From the NCBI GenBank assembly GCA_964496245.1, contig CAZBZG010000069.1:1-17940 (forward strand): DNA of 17,940 nucleotides. Reading direction: 5' to 3'. Under the pieces are notes generated by a model. That model was not told the DNA's origin and ran no database searches. It worked only from the letters and a program-made list of their open reading frames with translations. Every line of letters begins with the position of its first letter. Within the stretch, counting starts at the first letter, position 1. Shown piece by piece: positions 1 to 7,046 of the stretch. Origin of the DNA: CAZBZG01 sp964496245. Its GTDB lineage: Bacteria > Planctomycetota > SZUA-567. The position numbers were made by a program, and so were the translations under genes.

Positions 1-208
1 ACGCATAGCGCGTGGTGCGGCCCAGCGGGTCGATGACCCGCGTGACCCGGCCGAGTCTGTCATAGACCGTCTGGCGCACGCCGTTGTCGGCTGCGGTGAC
101 CGAGGTCTGCCGGCCCATCGTGTCGTAATCGTAGGCCGTGGCATTGCCGCGCGGGTCGATCCTGCGCATGGCCAGTCCCGTGGCCGGGTCGCGGATGTAC
201 TCGGTCAC
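1..208 (-). CDS. YD-repeat (RHS-like) protein fragment, 5'-truncated, runs off the left edge
   Basis: The minus strand reads as tandem YD repeats, with segments such as YDYDTMGRQTSVT and YDRLGRVTRVIDPLGR, the signature of RHS/YD-repeat proteins, which form large extracellular beta-cage shells around toxins or adhesins. The frame is open from the left edge to an in-frame TGA at 215-217; the only start near the homology is GTG at 208. Real RHS proteins are usually over 1,000 residues and have N-terminal secretion or PAAR-type regions before the repeats, and none is present here. The piece is therefore either the 3' part of a gene that has lost its 5' end, or a silent repeat cassette. No upstream promoter is visible, and the flanking 90 bases up to mnmA do not encode YD repeats in this frame. 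The family call is firm. The truncation is inferred, and how much of the gene survives to the left cannot be seen. Confidence 0.7.
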   Translation of the reverse strand, partial: MTEYIRDPATGLAMRRIDPRGNATAYDYDTMGRQTSVTAADNGVRQTVYDRLGRVTRVIDPLGRTTRYA

Positions 209-298
209 CCCGCCTCATATGCCTGTGCTACAACGGGCGCCCTTTGGGTGTGACCCGGTTCTGAACCAAGCCGGAATCCGGATCCAGCTACGGCGGCC

Positions 299-1399
299 TC
301 ACGCGATCTCCCCGCCTGCCACCACGCAAGCCTCTTCGTTGTAGAGCACGAGGTGCTGACCAGGCGTGGGCGCGAAGATTGGTTCGTCGAACCGTACGGC
401 CAGCGTCTCGCCGTCCCACGTCGTGACCGCGCAGGAGTGCGGCTCGCCGCCGGAGCGGATCTTGCCGAGGAGCCGCACGCCGGCTGCGAGGTCGGCCGGC
501 TGGAGCACCCGCACGTCGGTCGCGCATACGTCCCGCGCGTGCGCCTGTTCGCGCGTGCCGATGGTGATGGCGTTGGCCCCGGGATCGATGGAGAGTACGT
601 ACATGGGTTGGCCAAAGGCCTTGCCGAGCCAGCGCCGCTGGCCGATCGTGAAGTTCTGGATGCCGGGGTGTTCGCCGGTGACCCGGCCGTCCGTGTCCAA
701 GAGGGGGCCCGGTCCGTGCGGTGCGTCGAGGATCGCCCGGTAGTTGCCGTCCGGCACGAAGCAGATCTCCATGCTGTCCGCGTGATCGGCTGCGGGCAGG
801 CCGGCGTCGCGCGCTTGCTGGCGGACCGCTTTCTTGCTGATCGCCTCGCCGAGCGGCAGGTGCAGCTGGCGGAGGCGGTTGGCGGGCAGGCGGTAGAGAA
901 AGTAGCTCTGGTCGCGGTTGCGGTCCCGGCTGCGGGCGAGGCACGCGGCCGTTTTGCGGCGCACGATGCGGGCATAGTGGCCGGTTGCCAGGGACTCGAC
1001 GCCGAGATCCCGCTGGATCGCGTCCCAGACGAGGCCGAACTTGATCTCCGGGTTGCAGCGCACGCACGGATTGGGGGTGCGGCCCTGCTGGTAGGCTTGC
1101 TTGAACGGTTCGATCACGCGCGCTGCGAACGGTTCCTCGATTGCCATCGTGTAATGCGGGATGCCAAGGATGCGGGCGACTTCGACGGCTGCCTCGGTCT
1201 GGGTGAAGCGAGCGTCTCCGCCGGCGCTGGCTGCCGGCAGCTCGAGCGTCACGGCTACCACATCCCAGCCGGTTGCTTGCAGCCGGAGGGCGGCCACGCT
1301 GCTGTCCACCCCGCCGCTCACGAGCACGGCCACAGCCGATCGGTTTCCATCGGGGGTCCATGGCGCGATGCCGGTGGTGGGCAGGAGCGTAGGCGGCAC
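299..1399 (-). CDS. mnmA: tRNA-specific 2-thiouridylase MnmA
   Basis: This 366-residue cytoplasmic enzyme activates U34 of tRNA-Lys, -Glu and -Gln with ATP and replaces the C2 oxygen with sulfur, giving the s2U of mnm5s2U. Visible motifs are the PP-loop SGGVDSS (residues 28-34), TPNPCVRCNPEIKF with the first catalytic cysteine at C115, ATGHYAR, and SMEICFVPDGNY with the second catalytic cysteine at C213. The C-terminal part resembles the usual beta-barrel tRNA-binding domain. Length matches the family (about 360-380). The start is GTG at 1399, preceded by an AGAGGA ribosome-binding site and only 13 bases after the stop of the CPBP gene, so the two are probably cotranscribed. C112 stands where Escherichia coli MnmA has an aspartate, giving a CxxC+C cysteine pattern; some MnmA and related thiolases with three cysteines bind an Fe-S cluster. 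The function is secure; cofactor use is inference. Confidence 0.96.
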   Translation of the reverse strand: MPPTLLPTTGIAPWTPDGNRSAVAVLVSGGVDSSVAALRLQATGWDVVAVTLELPAASAGGDARFTQTEAAVEVARILGIPHYTMAIEEPFAARVIEPFKQAYQQGRTPNPCVRCNPEIKFGLVWDAIQRDLGVESLATGHYARIVRRKTAACLARSRDRNRDQSYFLYRLPANRLRQLHLPLGEAISKKAVRQQARDAGLPAADHADSMEICFVPDGNYRAILDAPHGPGPLLDTDGRVTGEHPGIQNFTIGQRRWLGKAFGQPMYVLSIDPGANAITIGTREQAHARDVCATDVRVLQPADLAAGVRLLGKIRSGGEPHSCAVTTWDGETLAVRFDEPIFAPTPGQHLVLYNEEACVVAGGEIA

Positions 1400-1412
1400 G
1401 GAGGAAGTCCTC

Positions 1413-2051
1413 TCAGGACGCGCGTTGGCGGTGCCGGCGACCGAGCGCTGCGAGGCCGGCCAGGTTGATCAAAAAGTGGAGCAGGATCGGGAAGAGCAGA
1501 TCTCCACCGAGCCGGGCCAGAAAACCGAGCGCCAGTCCGACGGCGAACGCGAACGCGGGCCAGGGCCGGAGCGCGCGGCAAATCGGGAAGTGCGCCAAGC
1601 CGAAGATCGCAGCCGTGGCCCAGAGGCCGATGGCGGGCTGCAGGGCGCCCCGGAAGAAGCTCTCCTCGCCCACGGCGCTTACGGCCGCCAGCATCAGGAC
1701 ATCGGCCCACGAGAGCTCGCCCAGAAGCCTGCCGAGCAGGTCCTGCATGGCACGCACGGCTTTCGAAATCCGCGGTCCTGCGACGAGAAAGGCGAGGGCC
1801 AGGGCCAGGGCCCCGGCCGTCAGGCTGATCTCCAGATGCAGATGGGGCCGTGCCAGTACCAGGGCGAGCACGAACCGGCCGGCCGCCAGCCCCCTCCAGA
1901 TCGTTGCCAAGCCGAAGAGCGCGCCGTAGAAGAGGAGCGCCATCCGCCACAGCGCGCGCTGCTCGATCGCGGCTACGGTCGCCCCTGCATCGTCGGGGCG
2001 CTGCGTGTCGTCAGGCTCTGGGCCGGGCTGTGGCGAAGCGGCACGTTCCAT
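1413..2051 (-). CDS. CPBP-family intramembrane metalloprotease (CAAX-protease-like)
   Basis: This 212-residue integral membrane protein carries the three signature motifs of the CPBP (CAAX protease and bacteriocin-processing, Abi) family: EESFFRG at 129-135 (the EExxxR motif), FGLAH at 150-154 (FxxxH) and HFLIN at 192-196 (HxxxN). Their Glu and His residues form the metal or catalytic site within transmembrane helices. Several hydrophobic helices are evident, from about residues 37-53 and 56-68 through 75-92, 117-128, 141-156, 166-180 and 184-203. The first 30 residues are polar. The start ATG at 2051 follows an AAGGGGA ribosome-binding site; an in-frame extension upstream to 2258 is proline- and glycine-rich, without membrane character, and is rejected. 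The gene lies 13 bases upstream of mnmA in an apparent operon. The substrate is unknown. Bacterial members act in bacteriocin self-immunity, protein secretion or prenyl-protein processing, and nothing here decides between these. Confidence 0.85.
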   Translation of the reverse strand: MERAASPQPGPEPDDTQRPDDAGATVAAIEQRALWRMALLFYGALFGLATIWRGLAAGRFVLALVLARPHLHLEISLTAGALALALAFLVAGPRISKAVRAMQDLLGRLLGELSWADVLMLAAVSAVGEESFFRGALQPAIGLWATAAIFGLAHFPICRALRPWPAFAFAVGLALGFLARLGGDLLFPILLHFLINLAGLAALGRRHRQRAS

Positions 2052-2312
2052 TGCGCGATTCCCCTTGCTCGTCAGGGGTATCAGAAGGGCGGCCTGGGGT
2101 CGAGGAGAAAACCCGCGGCCGTGGCCCTGAAGGCCTGCGGGTTGGTGAATGCTTGGAACCGGGGCCGCAGACGCCGCCGGCGGACATCCAACGTCCACCG
2201 AAAAGCCGCTTGCCAGGGCGGCTCCTGCATTGCGCTCGGGGGCCGCGCCGTCTATCATGGGGTGTTTGCCGGGACGGTTCGCCCGGAGGCTTCAGCAAAG
2301 GGACGGTTCCCC
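2052..2312. other. Divergent intergenic region between the CPBP gene and glgA
   Basis: This stretch of about 260 bases separates two divergent transcription units. It carries the glgA promoter candidate near its right end (2230-2258) and ribosome-binding sites on each side. A short hairpin, CCGGG/CCCGG with an 8-nt loop, lies at 2269-2286 in the presumed glgA leader. I see no convincing promoter hexamers for the leftward CPBP-mnmA unit and no small gene. Confidence 0.5.
2230..2258 (+). promoter_or_regulatory. Candidate sigma-70-type promoter for glgA
   Basis: A TTGCGC -35-like element (2230-2235) and a TATCAT -10 element (2253-2258, five of six matches to consensus) are separated by exactly 17 bases. 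Transcription would begin near 2265, leaving a leader of about 48 nt before the glgA ATG. The -35 box is weak, so the call rests on the -10 box, the spacing and the position. Confidence 0.45.
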
Positions 2313-3779
2313 ATGTACATCGTGATGATCACCCCAGAGCTCTCGCCCGCAGCCAAGGTGGGCGGGCTCGCCGACATGGTTGCCGGCCTCTCCCGCGAAC
2401 TCACGCGGCGCGGGCATGCCGTGGACGTGGTGCTGCCCATGTACAGCTGCATGCGGTACGATACGATCGAGGACCTGCACGAGGTCTACAGCGAGCTCTG
2501 GGTCCCCCACCATCAGGAGTGGCGCGCCGAAACGGTCTTCGAAGGCCGCGTCGACGGTGTCAAGGCCTTCTTCATCACGGGCGGGTCCTATACCGAGCGG
2601 CCGACCGTCTACGGGTGCGACGACGACCTTTTCCGATTCGTCTACTTCTGCCGGGCGGCCCTGGAGTTCCTCTACAAGACCGACAAGCGGCCCGAGATTC
2701 TCCACTGCCACGACTGGTCGACCGGACTGGTGCCGGTCATGTACTACGATCTCTACAGCGAGCTCGGATGGGGGGACAGCCGGGTGGTCTTCACCCTGCA
2801 CAACACCGAGAGCCAGGGGTTCTGCGGGTATCCCGGCGAGCTGCTCGACTCGGTCCAGCTGGATGTCCGGCGCTATCTCCAGCCGGACAAGCTGGCCGAT
2901 GACGCGCGGCCCAACTGCCTCAACCTGATGCGGGGCGGCATCGTGTATGCGAATTTCGTGACCACGGTCAGCCCGACGTTCGCCGACGAGGTCAAGGCAC
3001 CGGAGGGCGGCAAGGGGCTGCACCACGCGCTCAACGCGCACTCGGACAAGCTGGGCGGGGTGCTCAACGGCATCGACTACGAGCGCTGGAACCCGGAGAC
3101 CGACCCCAAGCTGGACCAGAACTACACGGCCGAGACGTTCGTCGAGAAGTACAGGAACAAGTACGCTCTGCGCGAGTGGCTTCAACTGGCAGACGCATGG
3201 AAGCCGATCGTGTCGGTCGTGACGCGATTGGTCAGCCAGAAGGGGCTCGATCTCATCAAGCATGCCGTCTTGTCGACCCTGCGCCATCAGGGACAGTTCG
3301 TCCTGCTCGGGGAGTCGCCCGCAGCGGACGTCAACGCGGACTTCTCGCGCATCGCGGGCGAACTCGCCGCGTCGCCGGACGCGCATCTCTGGATCGGGTA
3401 CCACGAAGACCTCGCGCACCTCATCTACGCGGGAAGCGACATCCTGCTCGTGCCGAGTCTGTACGAGCCCTGCGGCCTGACCCAGATGATCGCGCTCCGG
3501 TACGGTACCGTGCCGGTCGTGCGCGCCACCGGCGGCCTGGCCGACACCGTCTTCGACGTGGACGAGCCCGGCCGGGAGCCGGCCGACGCCAATGGTTTCG
3601 TATTCCACGATCCCACGCCCCAAGGCCTGGACGGGGCTCTCCACCGCGCGCTGGACTGCTGGCTCGAGCGACCGGAGGCCTTCAATCAGCTGGCCGTGAA
3701 CGGGATGGGCTTCGACCACTCCTGGAAGGGACCGGCCCAGGACTACGAGAGCATCTACGACTTCATCCGGGTGAAGTAG
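2313..3779 (+). CDS. glgA: Glycogen synthase (GT5 family glycosyltransferase)
   Basis: GlgA extends alpha-1,4-glucan chains using a nucleotide sugar (ADP-glucose in most bacteria) in the cytoplasm. The 488-residue protein starts with the GT5 N-terminal signature MYIVMITPELSPAAKVGGLA, in which K15 is the nucleotide-sugar-binding lysine. HCHDW follows at 131-135, LHN at 162-164, LNGIDYERWNP at 251-261, VVTRLVSQKG at 302-311 (R305 and K310 contact the diphosphate), and SLYEPCGLTQ with the conserved glutamate E385. Both Rossmann lobes are complete and the length fits the family (about 470-500). The ATG at 2313 has an AAAGGGA ribosome-binding site. The open frame continues upstream to 1161, but that part lacks family similarity and lies over the opposite-strand CPBP and mnmA genes. 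The next gene, asnB, begins 58 bases downstream. No glgB, glgC or glgP is in the window, so glycogen genes appear dispersed. The nucleotide donor is not proven by sequence. Confidence 0.93.
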   Translation: MYIVMITPELSPAAKVGGLADMVAGLSRELTRRGHAVDVVLPMYSCMRYDTIEDLHEVYSELWVPHHQEWRAETVFEGRVDGVKAFFITGGSYTERPTVYGCDDDLFRFVYFCRAALEFLYKTDKRPEILHCHDWSTGLVPVMYYDLYSELGWGDSRVVFTLHNTESQGFCGYPGELLDSVQLDVRRYLQPDKLADDARPNCLNLMRGGIVYANFVTTVSPTFADEVKAPEGGKGLHHALNAHSDKLGGVLNGIDYERWNPETDPKLDQNYTAETFVEKYRNKYALREWLQLADAWKPIVSVVTRLVSQKGLDLIKHAVLSTLRHQGQFVLLGESPAADVNADFSRIAGELAASPDAHLWIGYHEDLAHLIYAGSDILLVPSLYEPCGLTQMIALRYGTVPVVRATGGLADTVFDVDEPGREPADANGFVFHDPTPQGLDGALHRALDCWLERPEAFNQLAVNGMGFDHSWKGPAQDYESIYDFIRVK

Positions 3780-3837
3780 GCGCGCGGGCGGGCCCTGCGG
3801 GATCCGGCTCCTGGGTGGCGCAGGGCAGGGGTCCCTT

Positions 3838-5700
3838 ATGTGTGGCATCTGCGGAGAGCTGGGGGGTCCGGACGAGGGGCGGCGCGAACGCCTCGGGGCC
3901 ATGACCGCGCAACTCGCTCACCGCGGTCCGGATGATGCGGGATTCTTCCTGGATGCGGGCATCGGGCTGGGCCACCGGCGTTTGTCCGTGATCGATCCGG
4001 CCGGCGGGCATCAACCGCTGGCTGCGGCCGACGGCACGGTGCAGGTCGTGGCCAACGGGGAGCTCTACAACTTCCGCTCGCTGCGCCGTACGCTTGAACA
4101 AGAAGGCGCGCAGTTCCGCACGCACGCGGATTCCGAGGTCCTCGTCCACCTCTACGCGTCCCTGCGCAACCGGTCTGCGGCCGAGTCGTGCCGGGGTCTC
4201 CTGGAGCAACTGAACGGCATGTTCGCGTTCGCGCTCTGGGACGCTCCAGCGCGCCGTCTGGTGCTGGCGCGCGATCGTCTGGGACAGAAGCCGCTCTTCT
4301 ACGGCCGGACCGCGGCAGGCGCACTGCTCTTCGCGTCCGAACTCACGGCCCTGCGCGCGGTGTGGCCGGAGCCGCTCACGCGGGATCCGGAGGCGGTCTG
4401 GCACTACTTCAAGTACGGCTACATCCCGGCCCCGCTCACCATCGTGCGCGAGATCCGCAAGCTACCTGCCGCCCACTTCCTGGTGGCGGAGGGCGGTTCG
4501 GTGACCGTCCGGCGGTACTGGTCGCTCCCGCCGGTGGACGAAGAGCTCTCGGGGTCGGAAGAGGAACTGACCGAGCGCTTCCGGGATGTGCTCGAAGACG
4601 CGGTCCAGGCGCGGCTCGTCGCGGACGTTCCGCTGGGCGCGTTTCTCTCGGGTGGCCTGGATTCGTCCATGATCGTGTCGTGCATGCGCGCGCACGGCCC
4701 GGCGCGCACCTTTGCCGTGGGGTTCGGCGCGTCCTCCTATGACGAACGCGGCCCGGCCCGGCAGGTGGCTGCGGCGCTCGGGACCGAACACACCGACGAA
4801 GAGGTGAACGTGCGCATGGCCGAGATCCTGCCCGAGCTCCCCCGTCTCTTCGGCGAGCCGTTCGGCGACAGTTCGGCCGTGAATCTCTGGTACCTGGCGC
4901 GCATGGCGCGCCGCGACGTGACCGTGGCGCTCTCCGGCGACGGCGCGGACGAACTCCTGGCGGGGTACCGGCGGTACCTTGGCCGGTTGCTCGCGGGCCA
5001 CTACCTCCGCATGCCGCGCTGCCTGCGACGAGGTGTGATCGAGCCCTTGCTCGGCATGCTTCCGGACCCGGGCGGGTATTACGGCGACTCGCTCGTGCGC
5101 AAGTCCAGGCTGCTCATGGACCAGGCTCGGCGCGTAGCGGCCGATCCGTACGACAGCGGTCCGGTCGCCTTCTCCGAGGAAGCGCTCTTGCGCTTCCTCC
5201 AGCAGGATCGGCCGGGGCGCGACCGCGTGCGCGAGCGGGCCGAGGCCTGGGCGGCCTGCGATCCGGTCACGCGCATGATGCGGACCGAGCTCGAGACGTA
5301 TCTCCCCGAGGACATTCTGACCAAGGTCGACCGCATGAGCATGGCCCACGGCCTGGAGGCGCGGAGCCCCTTCCTCGATCACCGGGTGGTCGCGTGCGCC
5401 TGCCGGCTACCGCTGGCCATGAAGCTCGGCTGGCGAAGCGGCAAACAAGTGCTCCGCCGCGCGGCGCGCGGGCGTCTGCCGCGGGCGATCCTCCAGCGGC
5501 CCAAGCACGGCTTCATGCTGCCGCTCGACGCATGGCTGCGGGGGCCGCTCCAGGCCGCGGCCCGCGAGGCCACGGATGGCCTGGACGCGGACCTGTTCGA
5601 CATGGCCTACGTGGACCGGCTCTGGCGCGACCACCTCGATTGCCGCGCCGACCACAGCCACCGGCTGTGGCTGCTGTGGGTGTGGTCCCTGAATGCGTGA
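3838..5700 (+). CDS. asnB: Asparagine synthase (glutamine-hydrolysing), AsnB type
   Basis: This 620-residue enzyme makes asparagine from aspartate, ATP and glutamine. Its N-terminal Ntn-type glutaminase domain (about 1-210) begins MCGICGELGG, with C2 as nucleophile after removal of Met1, and carries HRGPD (28-32), HRRLSVIDP (46-54) and NGELYNFR (73-80), the ammonia-releasing pocket. The synthetase domain holds the pyrophosphate loop SGGLDSS (271-277), SGDGADEL near 365, and the late motif KVDRMSMAHGLEARSPFLDH. Length fits the 580-650-residue bacterial AsnB class. The start is fixed because Cys2 must follow Met1, and an AGGGG ribosome-binding site sits 6 nt upstream. The gene is 58 bases after glgA and may share its transcript. 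AsnB paralogues also amidate sugars or peptides in exopolysaccharide and lasso-peptide clusters; no such partners are here, so ordinary asparagine synthesis is the best reading. Its stop is 29 bases from the convergent PH-domain gene. Confidence 0.93.
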   Translation: MCGICGELGGPDEGRRERLGAMTAQLAHRGPDDAGFFLDAGIGLGHRRLSVIDPAGGHQPLAAADGTVQVVANGELYNFRSLRRTLEQEGAQFRTHADSEVLVHLYASLRNRSAAESCRGLLEQLNGMFAFALWDAPARRLVLARDRLGQKPLFYGRTAAGALLFASELTALRAVWPEPLTRDPEAVWHYFKYGYIPAPLTIVREIRKLPAAHFLVAEGGSVTVRRYWSLPPVDEELSGSEEELTERFRDVLEDAVQARLVADVPLGAFLSGGLDSSMIVSCMRAHGPARTFAVGFGASSYDERGPARQVAAALGTEHTDEEVNVRMAEILPELPRLFGEPFGDSSAVNLWYLARMARRDVTVALSGDGADELLAGYRRYLGRLLAGHYLRMPRCLRRGVIEPLLGMLPDPGGYYGDSLVRKSRLLMDQARRVAADPYDSGPVAFSEEALLRFLQQDRPGRDRVRERAEAWAACDPVTRMMRTELETYLPEDILTKVDRMSMAHGLEARSPFLDHRVVACACRLPLAMKLGWRSGKQVLRRAARGRLPRAILQRPKHGFMLPLDAWLRGPLQAAAREATDGLDADLFDMAYVDRLWRDHLDCRADHSHRLWLLWVWSLNA

Positions 5701-5729
5701 AGAAAGGAACCGGACGGGACGGACGGTGG

Positions 5730-6479
5730 CTACGGAAGTCGTTCGGCCGCGAGCCGGAGCGCGCGGGCCTCGGTTGCCAGCTCCTGGAGGCCCTGGCGCC
5801 ATTCGGGGGGGGACGCAGCGGCGGCCGCGGCGGGCGTAGACGGTTCGGTTGTTTCGCTTTCGTCCGTGTCGCCCAGGCCCGCGTCGCGCAGGCGGCGGAG
5901 GCGATCCAGCACGAGATCCCGGATCTCCTCGGCGTTGTCCACCCCGCGGAAGAAGCCCACGTGCGCGTTGAAGAGCACGCCCTGCGCGTTGCCCTCCTGC
6001 CCGCCCATGTCGCCCCCGCCGGCGGAGCGCACCCGGAGGTCGGCGATCTCGAAGAAGCGCTGCACCGGGCCCTGCTCGATGGAGATGTTCTGGATGTTGG
6101 CGAAGGTCATGGTCATCTCGCGCACGAACCACACGCCTTCCCGGATGCGCAGGCTGCGGTCGGTCACCTTGTACCAGCGCATCTCGTAGTCGAGCCGGAG
6201 CGTGACGTAGCTGAACGCGACCGCGGCCAGGTAGATCACCAGACCGATGATGTCGAGGATCGCCCCCGTGGGGCCGAGGCTGACGAGCAGGGCGATGAGA
6301 ATGGCGAGCATGACAGCCAGGCCGAAGGCATGACGGATGCCCCAGGCGATCAGCTTGTACCGAAAGTAGTTGGGCGAAGCGCGGAAGACCCGGAGCTTCT
6401 CCACGTCGCCCATGGGATCCTCGGGTTCGGGCGGGACCTTGAGAAGGCTGAGAACGGCTCCCTTCAGGGATACGTACAC
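5730..6479 (-). CDS. Membrane PH-domain protein (bPH2/YdbT-like), second of a pair
   Basis: This protein has 249 residues. A cytoplasmic N-terminus (1-45) precedes two predicted transmembrane helices (about 50-71 and 75-95). A bacterial PH domain (bPH2, formerly DUF304) follows, recognisable from RWYKVTDRSLRIREGVWFVR, FANIQNISIEQGPVQRFF and IADLRVRSAGGG. The last 50 residues are Ala/Pro/Thr-rich and then a charged helix. Proteins of this family (YdbS, YdbT, YvbH and relatives) are membrane-attached; their ligands are mostly unknown. The start is a GTG at 6479, two bases after the stop of the upstream PH gene and behind a GGAGGG site, so the pair is almost certainly translationally coupled. 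An in-frame ATG at residue 23 is a possible alternative start. Compared with its neighbour it has a longer loop in the PH domain and the extra C-terminal tail. Function unknown. Confidence 0.82.
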   Translation of the reverse strand: MYVSLKGAVLSLLKVPPEPEDPMGDVEKLRVFRASPNYFRYKLIAWGIRHAFGLAVMLAILIALLVSLGPTGAILDIIGLVIYLAAVAFSYVTLRLDYEMRWYKVTDRSLRIREGVWFVREMTMTFANIQNISIEQGPVQRFFEIADLRVRSAGGGDMGGQEGNAQGVLFNAHVGFFRGVDNAEEIRDLVLDRLRRLRDAGLGDTDESETTEPSTPAAAAAASPPEWRQGLQELATEARALRLAAERLP

Positions 6480-6481
6480 GC

Positions 6482-7021
6482 CTAGCCCTCCCGGCGCGCG
6501 AGCGTCTGCAGAGCTTCGCGCGCACCCTTGAGTTCGGCTACCGCGCTGCGCAAAGCAGCGAGGGCTTCGGCGTCCTGCGCGGCTGGCGGCGCGCCGCCAG
6601 CCCTTTTCGCCTCCGCCCCTGCCTGTCGCGTGCCGTCCTTGTAGCCGCGCATGCGCGTGTAAAGGAAGTCACGGATGGCCTCGTATTCGCGCAGGCCTTC
6701 GATGGTCATCTCGGCGCCCGCGCCGCCCGAGGCGGTCTGGATCTGCAGGTCGGCGAGCCCCAGCCAGCGCTGGATCACGCCCGATGTCACGTGGATGTCC
6801 TGGATGCGCGAGTAGGTGAGGTTGATCTCGTGGCGGAAGAGCACGCCCCAGCGCATGCCCACGCCCTCGTTGTCGAAGCGGTAGCGCAGCGTGTGGTAGC
6901 GGAAGTACAGCACGGGCAGCGAGAAGACGATCAGGGGCCCGGTCAGCAGAGACCGGATGAGGTAGAGCGTCATGAGCTTGGGGTGGGGCCGCTCAATGGC
7001 GAAGATCTTGTCGTCATCCAT
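6482..7021 (-). CDS. Membrane PH-domain protein (bPH2/YdbS-like), first of a pair
   Basis: This 179-residue protein has a short hydrophobic segment (about residues 17-42) and one bPH2-type PH domain: LRYRFDNEGVGMRWGVLFRH, then YSRIQDIHVTSGVIQRWLG, LADLQIQTASGG and a closing helix that begins EYEAIRDFLY. From about 130 the tail is Ala/Glu/Lys-rich and probably helical or coiled-coil, ending in ELKGAREALQTLARREG. The ATG at 7021 has a GGAGAAA site at good spacing. The gene begins 25 bases after the stop of the HTH/coiled-coil gene and ends 2 bases before the GTG of the second PH gene. It resembles the second PH protein in fold signature but is shorter, so the pair may form a hetero-oligomer in the membrane, as suggested for YdbS/YdbT-type pairs. 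The ligand and process are unknown. Confidence 0.82.
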   Translation of the reverse strand: MDDDKIFAIERPHPKLMTLYLIRSLLTGPLIVFSLPVLYFRYHTLRYRFDNEGVGMRWGVLFRHEINLTYSRIQDIHVTSGVIQRWLGLADLQIQTASGGAGAEMTIEGLREYEAIRDFLYTRMRGYKDGTRQAGAEAKRAGGAPPAAQDAEALAALRSAVAELKGAREALQTLARREG

Positions 7022-7046
7022 GGCGCGTTTCTCCGGTGCCGGACCT

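Noticed and set aside
1161..2312. Open frame extending glgA upstream by 384 codons
   Set aside because: The extension has no family similarity, is low-complexity Arg/Gly/Pro-rich, lies over the opposite-strand CPBP and mnmA genes, and the ATG at 2313 has both a ribosome-binding site and the exact GT5 N-terminus.
2292..3902. 536-codon open frame on the minus strand opposite glgA
   Set aside because: It is an antisense shadow of a GC-rich gene: no domain motifs, and the plus strand encodes a complete, conserved GlgA.
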